From Dendrocalamus latiflorus (lineage: Eukaryota; Streptophyta; Magnoliopsida; Poales; Poaceae): a stretch of DNA of 64,000 nt. A program made the position numbers and the translations under genes. The stretch is from the NCBI GenBank assembly GCA_017311315.1, contig CM029669.1, positions 8,825,465-8,889,464 on the forward strand, read 5' to 3'. Below, one piece after another: positions 1 to 10,556 of this stretch; positions within the stretch are counted from its first letter, which is position 1, and the number at the start of each line of letters is the position of its first letter. The notes under the pieces were generated by a model that saw nothing but the letters and a program-made list of their open reading frames with translations, searched no databases and was not told the origin of the DNA.

Positions 1-59
1 GGCACTATTTTTTGAAGACAGGGGAACGGCGGCTCTGCCTCCCTGCCTCCGCGCTTGCC

Positions 60-1010
60 ATTTGCTGTCCGCCTCGTAGGCATCGCCTCGGCAGGACAGC
101 ATGGCTCCGGCGCAGGACTCCGCCGTTCGCCTCGTAGGAATTGCTTCGGCCGGACGGCACGGCTCCGGCGCGTGACTCCGCCGTCCGCCTCGTAGGCATC
201 GCCTCGGCGGGACGGCACGGCTCTGGCGCACGACTCCGCCGTCCTCCTCGTAGGCATCGCCTCGGCGGGACGGCACGACTCTGGCGCACGACTCCGCCGT
301 CCGCCTTGTAGGCATCGCCTCGGCGGGACGGCACGTCCTCGGCGCTCGACTTCACCACGGCACGTCCTCGGCGCTCGACTCCGCCGTCCGCCTCGTAGGC
401 ATCGCCTCGGCGGGACGGCACGTCCTCGGTGCTCGACTGCGCCATCCGCCTCGTAGGTATCGCCTCAGCGGGACGGCACGTCCTCGGCGCTCGACTCCGC
501 CGTCCGCCTCGTAGGCATCCCCTCGGCGGGACGGCACGTCCTCGGCGCTCGACTCCGCCGTCCGCCTCGTAGGCATCGCCTCGGCAGGATGGCACGTCTT
601 CGGTGCTCGACTTTGCCGTCCGCTTCGTAGGCATCGCTTCGGCGGGACGGCACGGCTCCGGCGCTCGACTCCACCGTCCGCCTCGTAGGCATCATCTCGG
701 CGGGATGGCACGTCCTAGGCGCTCGACTCCGCCGTCTGCCTTGTAGGCATCGCCTCAGCGGGACGGCACATCCTCGACGCTCGACTCCGCCGTCCGCCTT
801 GTAGGCATCGCCTCGGCGGGACGGCACGTCTTCAGCGCTCGACTGTGCCATCCGCCTCGTAGGCATTGCCTCGGCAGGACGGCACGTCCTCGACGCTCGA
901 CTGCGCCGTCCACCTCGTAGGTATCGCCTTGGCGGGACGGCACGCCTTCGGCGCTCGACTCCACCGTCCGCCTTGTAGGCATCGCCTCGACAGGACGGCG
1001 CGGGATTCAA
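60..1010. repeat. 58-bp GC-rich minisatellite, about 16 copies
   Basis: The core CGTAGGCATCGCCTCGGCGG recurs every 58 bp (for example at 191 and 249). Copies differ at scattered positions, mostly C/T and G/A changes. Long frames open on both strands only because the unit lacks stops, so I do not call them genes. Its place, between interior and 3' LTR, matches the 67-bp array beside the 3' LTR of T1, but the unit sequence is unrelated. Confidence 0.9.
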
Positions 1011-1182
1011 CGCAGGAATTCACTGATTTCTTCATAGGCATTGCCTCTGGGGTCTGCAAGCTACCAGTTGCATCGGCTCACCACTCGGCACCCTCGCGCT
1101 TGCTGTCGGGGAATAGGGGGCTGGGGTGGTTGATCACGTCAGCTCGCCCATCGGGACCTCAGCGCTTGTTGTCGAGGGAGTA

Positions 1183-1478
1183 CTGTTGTAGGGGTGGCCC
1201 AACCCTCCGTGACTGGGCCGTGCAACTAGTCCAACATGTAATAGGGCCAATAGTGTAGAGGAATATACCAATGTAAATATACCAATGTACCCTCATCCTT
1301 TGTAAGTACCAAGGGGTAGAATGGGGATTTCCCATTCTACCCCACTTATGTATATAAACCCCCAAGTGGGGCAGGAGGAGGGAGATCCTCTCATTCTTAC
1401 CAACTCTCCCATAGATCTGGTTGTCCTCTTCCTCTTCTATGAGTCCCCTTCTCTACTGTTTGGTCTGTAGCCACAACA
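1183..1478 (+). repeat. 3' LTR of T0
   Basis: A 296-bp LTR bounded by TGTTG and CAACA. The final bases (CTGTTTGGTCTGTAGCCACAACA region) are the counterpart of the T1 LTR end read in reverse. It contains a TATA box and is directly followed by copia pol sequence. Confidence 0.8.
1351..1358 (+). promoter_or_regulatory. TATA box in T0 LTR
   Basis: TATATAAA inside the LTR, about 120 bp before its end, at the usual position for an LTR core promoter. T2 has TATATATATAAG at the equivalent place. Confidence 0.55.
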
Positions 1479-2977
1479 GAATCCATGCACAGTAATCAAG
1501 TTTGGAACTTGGTTGATCCACCTGATGGTGTTAAAACCATTGAGTGCAAATGGGTTTTCAAGAAAAAGATAGACATAGATGGAAATGTTCACATCTATAA
1601 AGCGCGATTGGTGGCCAAAGGTTTCAAACAAATTCAAGGTCTTGATTATGATGAAACTTTTTCGCCCGTCGCAATGCTAAACTCTATTCAGATCATTCTA
1701 GCGATTGTTGCATATTTCGACTATGAAATATGGCAAATGGATGTCAAAACAGCTTTCCTTAATGGAAATCTGAGTGAGCATGTGTACATGACACATCCCA
1801 CGGGTTTTGTCGATCTGCAATCAGTTGGAAAGATATGCAAGCTGCAAAAATCCATTTATGGATTAAAGCAGGCATCTCGGAGTTGGAACATTCGTTTTGA
1901 TGAAGTAATCAAAGGGTTTGGTTTCATCAAGAACGAAGAAGAGCCTTGTGTTTACAAAAAGGCTAGTGGGAGCGCACTCGTATTTCTGGTCTTATATGTG
2001 GATGACATATTACTGATCGGAAATGACATTCCTATGCTCGAATCTGTTAAGTCTTCATTGAAAAATAGTTTCTTTATGAAAGACTTAGGAGAGGCGGCAT
2101 ATATTCTAGGCATCAAGATCTATAGAGATAGATCAAAAAGGCTAATTGGATTAAGCCAAGATACGTACATTGACAAGGTGTTGAAAAGGTTCAACATGCA
2201 AGATTCCAAGAAAGGCTTTCTACCTATGTCACATGGTATAAATCTTAGCAAGAATCAGTGTCCTAGTACACCTAATGAGCGGGATAAAATGAATGCCATT
2301 CCATATGCTTCGGCTATTGGGTCCATTATGTATGCCATGCTTTGTACACGTCCAGATGTCTCGTATGCTTTAAGTGCTACGAGTAGATACCAGTCAGATC
2401 CAGGTGGAGGTCACTGGATTGCCGTAAAGAACATCTTGAAGTACTTGAGAAGAACTAAAGATGTGTTCCTTGTCTATGGGGGTGAGGAAGAGCTCGTTGT
2501 AAATGGTTACACCGATGCTAGCTTCCAAACTGACAAAGACAATTTTAGATCGCAATCTGGATTTGTGTTCTGCCTGAATGGCGGTGCGGTGAGCTGGAAG
2601 AGTTCCAAGCAGGAGACTGTTGCTGATTCTACAATAGAAGCCGAGTACATAGCAGCTTCTGAAGCTGCTAAAGAGGCTGTTTGGATCAAGAAATTTGTTT
2701 CTGAGTTGGTGTGATGACTAGTGCCTCCAGCCCAATGGACCTCTACTGTGACAATAGTGGGGCCATTGCGCAAGCCAAGGAGCCTAGATCGCACCAGAAG
2801 TCCAAGCACATTTTACGGCGATTTCATCTCATCCGCGAGATAGTGGAGAGAGGCGATGTGAAGATATGCAAAGCACAAACGGATTTGAACATTGCAGATC
2901 CGTTGACAAAGCCGCTTCCCCAGCCAAAGCATGAGGCTCACACTAGGGCAATGGGTATTAGATACCTACATGGTTGA
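1479..2977 (+). pseudogene. Copia pol fragment: reverse transcriptase and RNase H
   Basis: The frame opens at the T0 junction within the RT domain and shows typical copia motifs: KARLVAKGFKQ, QMDVKTAFLNG, YGLKQASRSW and the catalytic YVDDILLIGN near 1996-2025. RNase H follows with YTDASFQTD and WKSSKQETVADST. A single-base deletion near 2707, relative to C2, ends the frame at 2714. The last part, ending ADPLTKPL and GIRYLHG, continues in another frame to 2977. The protein would have copied element RNA in the cytoplasmic particle. This copy is dead: truncated at 5' and frameshifted. It is nearly identical in sequence to C2 pol (29499-30996). Confidence 0.9.
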
Positions 2978-2997
2978 CTCTAGTGCAAGTGGGAGAC

Positions 2998-4408
2998 TGT
3001 TAGTGATATGCCCTAGAGGCAACATGGAGATGTTGTATATATCACATACTATGTTTATGATACATTACTTCGTTCCTTGAAATAGACATTATCATTATTG
3101 ATCAATGAGTGTGTGACTTATTCATGAGACTTTAATGCTAAAATGTTGCTATTTCTAAATGATCCCTAATCATATATCATATGAGGAACAAATATGATTC
3201 AAAGATCAGCATATGTATTGATTGATGATTATGTCTCATGGATCATGGTATGGTGATACCAAATCAATAATATGGACATGTGTTAGTGAACATATGTTGG
3301 ATAGACCCGCCATGAGACACTGCAGAGATTCCATGTGTCATCAGTTGGTCTCAAGTAGTGTTTATGTAGAATCCTTAGACTTGAGATCATCATGGTTCCC
3401 AACATGCGTAGTAGCTTATTTTGGGACTACTAAACACTACTCCGTAACTGGGTAGTTATAAAAGTAGTCTTCGGGTTTGCCATGAAACATGTAGTGGGAT
3501 GTGAATGATCAAGATAGAATTTGCCCCTCCTTATGGGAGAGATATCTCTGGGCCCCTCGATGTAATGGATTATGGAAGTGCATGGGCATGCCAAGGTGAT
3601 TGAGGAGTCAATTACAAGTTTATAATCTATCACGGAATCGAGAGAGTGATTGAGCTATTAAGAGGACGACACAGGTCTCGCCTTGAGCTCAATCTATATC
3701 GTGAGGCAAAGGGATTCGTACATGAGAACATTACAGGTTCAGCCGATATGATCTTTACGTATACTTTGGGGTTAATATGTCTTACTAGAGGCCGCTATTA
3801 ACAGGGTGACCGGAAAGGCATTTCCGGGTCGCGACCAAGTATACGTGAACCTAGAGGGTCGCACGCTTAACGGGTTGGAACACTAATTCGAATATGATTT
3901 GGATGTGGGCTCATTTTGGATAGAGGTCCGAATAGACTCCTATTGGGCCTCGGTCCATAAGGCCCAAGTGAGGAGGTCTATATATATGGTGGCGAGGGGC
4001 TGAGGGGATACGCTTAAAAAAACCCTCTAGCATAACCCTAGCCGCCACCTCCCGAGCCAAACCCTAGCCGCTCACGAGTGCTAGTACACTCGCGATCGGC
4101 GTTCCAGCCCCGGACGTGTGGATACCGGTGGAGGCGCTGCTCGTTGTGGTATTGATCGGCATCAACAACCTACATATTGGATCTGCTCATGGTGTGGTTG
4201 ATCGCGTGGAGGAGACGATCTGTTCGGGACGATCGGCTAATTCCACTACTACCTCAACGCGCGTGGTTGGATCAGTTTCTCCAACTCTTCTTCTGCTGCG
4301 CTGCGCGTCTAGTGGTAACGATCCACGATCCCTCCTTAGCATGATGTCCTTGTGTGCGCGGTAGAAAAGTTTTGTTTTCTGCTTTCGTAGCCTACGCGCA
4401 TTCCTTCA
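2998..4408 (+). repeat. 3' LTR of C1 (1.4-kb family)
   Basis: Starts TGTTAGTGATATGCCC straight after the purine run AAGTGGGAGAC, and ends TTCCTTCA. Same family as 24210-25629, 31017-32436 and 47918-49329. It contains a TATATATATGG core promoter near 3980. Small ORFs inside it are chance frames repeated in all four LTR copies. Confidence 0.9.
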
Positions 4409-4681
4409 TGCATCCGAGTAGGCTCTCGAGGAAAGACAGGACGAGGAGGAGTACTAGATACCATAGTCAATGGTAGCTCGAAGGTACCGAAGAATGCGCT
4501 TCACTGCCTGACGGTGAGATACGCGAGGAGAATCCTGAAAGCGAGCACAAAGACACACAGCAAAGTGTATGTCTGGTCTCGAGGCAGTGAGGTACAAGAG
4601 GGAGCTAATCATGCTGTGATACTCCTTCTGATCAACTGGCTCGCCGTCCTCATCTGGGTCAAGAGAAGCTGTGGACGCCAT
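4409..4681 (-). pseudogene. Inverted copia pol scrap (C3-like)
   Basis: On the minus strand this reads the RT/RNase H connection of a copia polyprotein: LDPDEDGEPVDQKEYHSM, LLYLTASRPDIHFAVCLC, RILRYLRATIDYGI. It is closely similar to the C3 segments at 23990-24204 and 32437-32500, so it comes from a C3-family element in the opposite orientation. It abuts the C1 LTR on the left and an incomplete C3 LTR on the right. A simple explanation is a rearrangement that inverted or joined two C3-type copies. Confidence 0.8.
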
Positions 4682-5257
4682 GGGTTTTTGTTGCTGCTCT
4701 CTGTAGTTTTCAGATTTTGGCTCAAATCTGAAATTCTTCCTTCTGAGATGGATTCAGGTGATTCCTAAGGCTCCTCTGGTTATTTAAGTTGTAGTCTTGC
4801 ATTTCTGGGCTGAGAAATCCAGAGGGAAGTCTCAATTTTTGTTGCAGTTTGCAGTTTTCTTTTTGTTTGAAAATTTCAGGCAGCTGTCAGTTCTGAAATT
4901 CGATGGGCAGTCTGACCGGAGTTCATTGGGCGGTCAGACCAGACTAGGCGGTCCGACCGGCCACTCAAGGGCGGTCAGACTGGCGGCCAGGGTGCGGTCT
5001 GACCAGCCCTGTGTGGCGGTCTGACTGGTCCCCCTGGCAGCTTGTGTTGTCTCCTGTTTTTGGTTAAGTCTTGGTCCTTTGATTTCTTCGTTTGCTGTGC
5101 CTATCTCCTCTGTGTGTTCAAGGTTCCAGTGAGTATGAATTGATTCCTTCATAGCTCCTCATAGCTATTGGAGAGGAGATTCATTAAGTGGAGACTTTAG
5201 GGGGTAATTTTAAAGAAGCGACATTCACCCCCCTCTGTCGCCGAATTCGATCCAACA
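4682..5257 (+). repeat. C3 5' LTR, left part missing
   Basis: Aligns with 35813-36356 and ends TCCAACA. The U3 part is absent: the LTR begins at a join with inverted pol sequence around GGGTTTTTG. It includes a cluster of GGTCTGACC / GGTCAGACC motifs (4909-5030) with one or two more units than the 3' LTR. Confidence 0.85.
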
Positions 5258-5259
5258 AT

Positions 5260-5272
5260 TGGTATCAGAGCC
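5260..5272 (+). other. C3 primer-binding site
   Basis: TGGTATCAGAGCC, two bases after the LTR end. This is complementary to the 3' end of initiator methionine tRNA, the standard primer for plant copia elements. Confidence 0.9.
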
Positions 5273-5313
5273 GGTTAGCTCTTCCTCGTAGATCTTAACC
5301 GGTCTCTAGAGCC

Positions 5314-6505
5314 ATGGCGATAGACAAGTACTCGATCAAGCCCTGGGTCTTCGATGGGATCGACTATCCCATCTGGAAGAGCCGGATGGAGACCTACATC
5401 CAGGCTTAGGGCTACGCCATCTGGCGTAAGGTCAAAGTACGATATGTTGTTCCTGCCGATGAGAACATCAACGCTGGAAACATGCTTAATGTTGAGGCGA
5501 CTGCAAAGGCAAGGAACATCACAATCCAGGGGTTGAGCTGAAGCGAGTTCGATTGCATCTCTCATCTGTCGTCGGCCTTCGACATCTGGGAGACCCTCGA
5601 TGCATACCATGAGGGCACCACCCAGATTAAGACGGTTCGACAGGACCAGTTCAAGCGAGATTACAACAAGTTTGAAATGCTCGCTGGCGAGTCCCTCGAT
5701 GAGTGTTTTGCGCGTTTCCACAAGATCTTGAGCAACCTCCGAGCGGTCGGTCTCACATACCCCGACTCGGACAACGCTCGCCAAATGCTTTCTGCTATTG
5801 ATTTGCGTGTTTGGGAAATGAAGGTGACCACGATTAAAGACACGACCGACCTCTCGACCCTGACTCTTGACGTGTTGTACTCACGCCTCAAGACTCACGA
5901 GATTGACATAGTCTCTCGTAGGTCGAAGTCGCAGTCGATGGCCTTAGTCACCGATCCCAGTTCAGCTTCTGGCTCTTCTTCTGATTTGATTGGTGGTTTC
6001 TCCCCAGCTGCTCTCTGTGACATAGCTGATGATCAGTTAGAGCAGCTTCCCGAAAACCAACTCGCTCTCTTAGCCAGAAAGTTTTCCCACGCATACAAGA
6101 GAGTGAGAGATCGGAAGAGGAGTGGTCCGATCATTTGCTTCGAGTGTGGTGGCCCCAACCACATTCGGGCAAATTGCCCCAAACTGGAGAAGGGCAAGGG
6201 CGACTACGGCGGTGTGAGCAAGAATGACTACATCGACAAGAACCACAACAAGAAGCCCTCAGCTCATGCCCAAGGCAAGAAGAAGTTCCGCGACCTTGGC
6301 AAAGCCAAGAGGCTCTTCCACCGTGTCCTCACCGTCTTCGATGACCTCGACCTCAGCGAGGTGGAGCGACGACGATGGGACGGACGAGCAAGACCCTAAG
6401 GGTGGCGACGACTTCTCCGGCATGTGCTTCATGGCCCTTGAGGGCGAGATCAGCGACAGCGAGCTCTATTCCAACTCCGACGAGGTATACCCTTCCTACG
6501 ACTAG
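5314..6505 (+). pseudogene. C3 gag (capsid/nucleocapsid)
   Basis: The start ATG at 5314 begins MAIDKYSIKPWVFDGIDY, a typical copia gag N-terminus. Two in-frame stops (TAG 5407, TGA 5539) break it. The frame then runs through the UBN2-like capsid domain (FEMLAGESLDECFARFHKIL) to a CCHC zinc knuckle, CFECGGPNHIRANC, at about 6136-6180. A frameshift near 6360 moves the acidic tail (FSGMCFMALEGEISDSEL) to another frame ending at 6505. Gag forms the particle and packages element RNA. A diverged reverse-strand relative lies at 62654-63115. Confidence 0.85.
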
Positions 6506-7500
6506 CTTAATGATGCTTTTCTTAAGCTAGGGAAATTCCAAGCTAGATCTAGAGCTAGGGTTAGCGAGTTGGAGAAGGAAGTAGAGAGCTTGTCACGGGA
6601 GCTTACTTCACTTAGATCTGCCCCTGCCGTGACGATTGTGATGTCTGTTCTGCTCTACTTGGTGACATGGAGAAATTAAGGACCTCTCATGATAGTTTGT
6701 CTTCTGAGCTTGACATGCTTAAGGTGGAGAATGTTAGTCTTTTGGCTGAACTAGAGATGAGTAGGATTGTCACTCCTGCATCTACTATTGTTGAGACTAC
6801 ATCTTGCACCACATGTGAGGATAAGGACAATGCGTTTAAGGTATTGATACCACGTTGCTCGATCTGCCTAAGACTTGTGAAATTTGTAATAATTTGAAGA
6901 TGAACTTAAAACGGGCAGATCATAAAATTGCTGAATTACAAGCTTTTCTACTTGAGCCTATTGCTTCATGTGTAAATTGTCCCAAGCTTACTGCTGAACT
7001 TGAATCTGTCTCCAACAGTTTCAAGAATTAGTTGATGGTAATAACAGATTGGCCCAAAATGCTTCTAAGAACCCTGTTAGCTCACCATGCATTAATTGTA
7101 ACAAACTAAAATCTGACTTGATTGCATTGGATGAAAAGTGTGTGAAGCTAACTAAGGACCTTCTAGAGAAGCCACTTCCCGCTTGTAATGTGTGTGCTGT
7201 TGGGAAGAAGCATGAGGGTTTGGTAGAGACGCCTAGCGACGTGAACCAATTGGCTAGCAGTAGAACTGTCCCTTCTGAGTCGGCTGTGCGTGCACAAGCC
7301 ATTCGTTCCTCTACTATTGGTTCTTCTTCTACTCTCTTACCTTCTGCTGTTCCTTCTCCCCTGCTCTTCTTGCACCTCTCTCTTTCGGGAGTGTCAGTAC
7401 CTTAGGAACACTCTCGAGAGGTTTGTTGGAGGCAAGAAGAAGCTAAATCTTATTCTAGACCAGTCCAAGATTTGTTAATTCAATCAAGGTCTAGGATATG
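6506..7500 (+). pseudogene. C3 gag extension: coiled coil with CxxC modules
   Basis: Several frames here carry heptad-like segments (KLRTSHDSLSSELDMLKVE, CNKLKSDLIALDEKCVKL) separated by short Cys-pair motifs: CTTCEDKDNAF, CEICNN (another frame), CVNCPKL, CINCNKL and CNVCAVGKKHEGL. This layout occurs in the long gag of several cereal copia families, from memory. The frames are broken by at least three shifts or stops, so no protein is made. Whether the Cys pairs bind metal is unknown. Confidence 0.6.
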
Positions 7501-7535
7501 ATTTTCTTGAGGATGTTAGGAAGCATCCACCTGCC

Positions 7536-8102
7536 GTGCTTAGACCCATAGCTGCAGGTGTGATCGAGGTCAAGCCCAGAACTGAGAAAGTTCAATTCAA
7601 GTCAGCGGGCTTTGTCCAAGGTATTTCTGACGGCAAGGTGATTCCTCCTGCCGCTTCGATCTCTCAGAAGGCGAAGTCTCTTCGTGCTACTTCTACCTCT
7701 CAGAAGGTGAAGTATCATTGCACCTTCTGTCAGAAGGATGGACACTTGATCGAGCGATGCTTCAGGTGCGCCAAGATCGCGCGTAGAGACCGTGTTGAGG
7801 CTCTTAGGGGTATTCAGGGTCAGCCCCAGACCTTGAGTGCACCTAAGACCAACACGAGCTCTAGGTTTGTTTCCGATGGGTTTGGGCAGCATCGAGGACT
7901 TGGTTTTTCTGAGTTTTCTGGTTTTTGTCCTCATGCTCCCTTTGGTCGTGACTTTCGCCATTCTGAGGGTAGATCTCGCTTCCCCCATCGAGATGGCTAC
8001 CCACGGCGTGATCAACATGTTGCTAGTGCTCCGACTCGCTCTCCCATAGTAGTCAGACCCAACAACAGCTTCAGGTCTGCTCGTGGACCTTCTGCTTCTT
8101 GA
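7536..8102 (+). pseudogene. C3 gag C-terminal segment with second zinc knuckle
   Basis: An open frame of 188 codons containing YHCTFCQKDGHLIERC, a CX2CX4HX4C knuckle, followed by a basic, Phe/Arg/Gly-rich tail (FGRDFRHSEGRSRFPHRDG). This is the second knuckle of the C3 polyprotein, just before the protease. It terminates at 8102; the protease resumes in a different frame at 8227. Confidence 0.75.
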
Positions 8103-8226
8103 GCGACAGAGAGCGTAGGGTAGATAGAGGTCAGTCGTGTGTGGCTACTTCTTCTACTCGACGTGTTACTCAGTATTGGGTGCCAAAATCACTCTTGATT
8201 TACCCCAGTACTGAGACTTTACTCTC

Positions 8227-9822
8227 TTGTTGACTCAGGTCCGCCGGGCAGGGAAGAGAGAGGTTTGGCTCGTTGACTCCGGGTGTTCTCGACACATGAC
8301 CGGAGACTCTCGTTGGTTCTCTTCCCTAGCCCGTGCTCCAGGTGATGAGACGGTCACCTTCAGAGACGCTTCATCTGGGCGCGTCATCGCCAAAGGTACA
8401 GTGCGCGTTAATGAGTCTTTTATTTTGAAAGATGTTGCCTTGGTTAGTAAGCTGTAGTATAATTTGCTTTCTGTTTCTCAGCTTACCGATGACGGCTTTG
8501 AGGTGAGCTTTAAGAAAAATGCTTGCAAAATTCTTAATTCTTCGGATAGTCTGGTTTGCGGGATTTCTCAATACGGGAGGATCTTTCGTGTTGATTTTTC
8601 TGAGTCTTCTGGTGATCCTCTTCGGTGTTTAGTTGTTTCTGAGTCCCGTGATCTTACTTTCTGGCATAGGAGACTTGGTCATATTGGATTTGACCATTTG
8701 ACTCGAGTTAGTGGCCACAATCTCATTCGTGGTCTGCCGAAGCTCAAGATGGTCAAAGATATTGTTTGCGCTCCATGCCGGCATGGCAAGATGGTTGCCA
8801 ATTCTCACCCTCCGGTCACAGTGACTATGACCGATGCACCAGGACAGCTGCTCCACATGGACACAGTTGGATCAGCTCGAGTGCAGTCAGCAGGAGGGAA
8901 CTGGTATGTTCTTGTCGTGGTCGATGACTTCTCGAGGTTCTCTTGGGTGTTTTTCTTAGCCTCGAAGGATGAGACGTTTACACATTTTCAAGGTCTTTTT
9001 AGTAGGCTTTCTGTTGAGCTCCTGGGTGCCTTACGAGCGATCCGTAGTGACAATGGCACAGAGTTCAAGAATTCCTACTTTGAGAGGTTTTGTGATGAGA
9101 CAGGTGTAGAGTATCAATTCTCTTCTCCGCACGTCCCACACAAGAATGGCGTCGTGGAGAGGAAGAACCGTACCTTGGTCGAGATGGCCAGGACGATGCT
9201 TGATGAGTATTCTACACCTAGGAAGTTTTGGGCTGAGGCTATAGCGACCGCGTGCCATGTTTCAAACAGAGTTTTTCTTCGAGCACACTTGCATCGCGCT
9301 TCCTATGAGTTGAGATACGGGCGAAAGCCCAGGGTCTCTCATTTTCGCGTGTTTGGTTGCAAGTGTTTCATTCTGAAGTCCAGGAACCTAGACAAGTTCG
9401 AGTCACATTCTAGTGATGGTATCTTTCTAGGTTACTCGACTTCTTCGCGGGCATATAGGGTTTGGAACTGCGAGTCTAGTAAGTTGGTAGAGACCTGTGA
9501 GGTGACCTTCGACGAGGCAAGTCCGGGGACTAGGCCCGATATCTCAGGTTCTTTAGAGCAGTCCGAGCCCATCTTTGTGTATGATGAGGACGATGGAGAT
9601 GAGGGTTGTCTACCCGATCCAGTTCCTCATCCTCCCCTTGAGGTGCCTTCCTCCACTGCACCTCCAAATGATCAGCCCATGCCTTCTGCTTCCTCTGGAG
9701 CTAGTGGCTCTGTTCCTACCTCATCAGCTCATGAGGTAGAGGCCACTTCTTCTCATCAGGGACCTCCTCGACATATCCAGAAAGACCATCCTTCCGAGCA
9801 GATGATTGGAGACCTCTTTTAA
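8227..9822 (+). pseudogene. C3 protease, pre-integrase and integrase
   Basis: The aspartic protease core is WLVDSGCSRHMTGD (active-site DSG) near 8268-8300. An in-frame TAG at 8455 interrupts it, and the same frame continues through LLSVSQLTDDGF, the GAG-pre-integrase FWHRRLGHIGFDHL, then the integrase core with HMDTVG, VVDDFSRFSWVFF, RSDNGTEFKN and NGVVERKNRT, which supply the D-D-E triad. The region ends at TAA 9820. The RT segment begins in the same frame at 9847, so that TAA is also a nonsense change, not a natural end. Confidence 0.88.
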
Positions 9823-9846
9823 CGAGTCACATGCTCAAAGTCTGGC

Positions 9847-10556
9847 ATGTCACATTTCTGTCTCCACTCTGCCTTTGTTGCCTCATTCGAGCCCAAGGAC
9901 GTTTGTCATGCTCTTTCTGATGAGTCTTGGGTCAATGCCATGCATGAGGAGTTAGAAAATTTCGAGAGAAACAAGGTCTGGTCGCTTGTTGAGCCCCCTC
10001 GAGGTCACAATATCATTGGGACTAAGTGGGTGTTCAAGAACAAGCAGAGTGAGGATGGGGTTGTCATTCGGAACAAGGCTAGACTGGTAGCTTAGGGTTC
10101 TCCCAGGTTAAGGGTCTAGATTTTGAGGAGACCTTTGCCCCTGTAGCTAGACTTGAGGCCATTAGAATCCTGCTTGCCTTTGCAGCTTCTAAGGGTTCCA
10201 AGCTTTACCAGATGGATGTCAAGAGTGCCTTCCTCAATGGCTTTATTGAGGAAGAAGTCTATGTGAGACAGCCTCCAGGTTTCGAGAACCCCAAATACCC
10301 AAACCATGTCTTTAAGCTTTCCAAAGCTTTGTATGGACTTAAGCAGGCCCCTAGAGCTTGGTATGAGAGGCTTAAGTCCTATTTGTTGAGTCATGGTTTT
10401 GAGATGGGTAAGGTGGATAAGACCTTGTACATTCGCCGGCATGGCACTGACCTTCTGCTCGTCCAGATTTACGTGGATTACATCATCTTTGACGGCTCTT
10501 ATCATACTCTTGTTTCACAGTTCTTGGATGTCATGAGCACCGAGCTTGAGATGAGT
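9847..10556 (+). pseudogene. C3 reverse transcriptase, N-terminal part
   Basis: RT starts with WVNAMHEELENFERNKVWSL and GTKWVFKNK. It meets TAG at 10093 and then a frameshift, and resumes as QMDVKSAFLNGFIEEEVYV. The catalytic box reads YVDYIIF where copia RT has YVDD, so the second catalytic Asp is lost. The frame runs into the left edge of X: TGAGT at 10552-10556 is the target duplication. The continuation is at 23846. Confidence 0.88.

Larger units (their letters stand above)
1..1478 (+). mobile_element. 3' part of a short-LTR, Tat-like retrotransposon (T0)
   Basis: This is the right-hand end of an LTR retrotransposon; the rest lies off the left edge. A GC-rich minisatellite is followed by a 296-bp LTR (1183-1478) starting TGTTGTAGGGGTGG and ending GCCACAACA. 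The LTR ends match those of T1 (11891-21356) and T2 (58224-62653), so the three are one family or sister families. The element was inserted into a copia pol: the sequence resumes at 1479 inside a codon stretch that is continuous in the C2 copy at about 29499. No coding sequence is visible here. The 5 bp to the right (GAATC) is the expected target-site copy, but its left partner is outside the window. Confidence 0.8.
1479..4408 (+). mobile_element. Truncated Ty1/copia element C1 (3' half)
   Basis: Pol (RT and RNase H) plus a 3' LTR of the same family as the complete element C2. The 5' half was removed from view by the insertion of T0. The LTR ends at 4408, followed by TGCAT as the presumed target duplication. 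C1 lies in an inverted fragment of a C3-like copia pol. Confidence 0.85.

Noticed and set aside
60..1010. Overlapping long ORFs on the minus strand and CRISPR-like periodicity
   Set aside because: They are stop-free frames of a 58-bp tandem repeat without unique spacers; plant nuclear context.
3222..4364. Short ORFs in the C1 LTR, repeated in the other LTR copies
   Set aside because: They recur only because the LTR is repeated; no coding features and not at an LTR promoter start.
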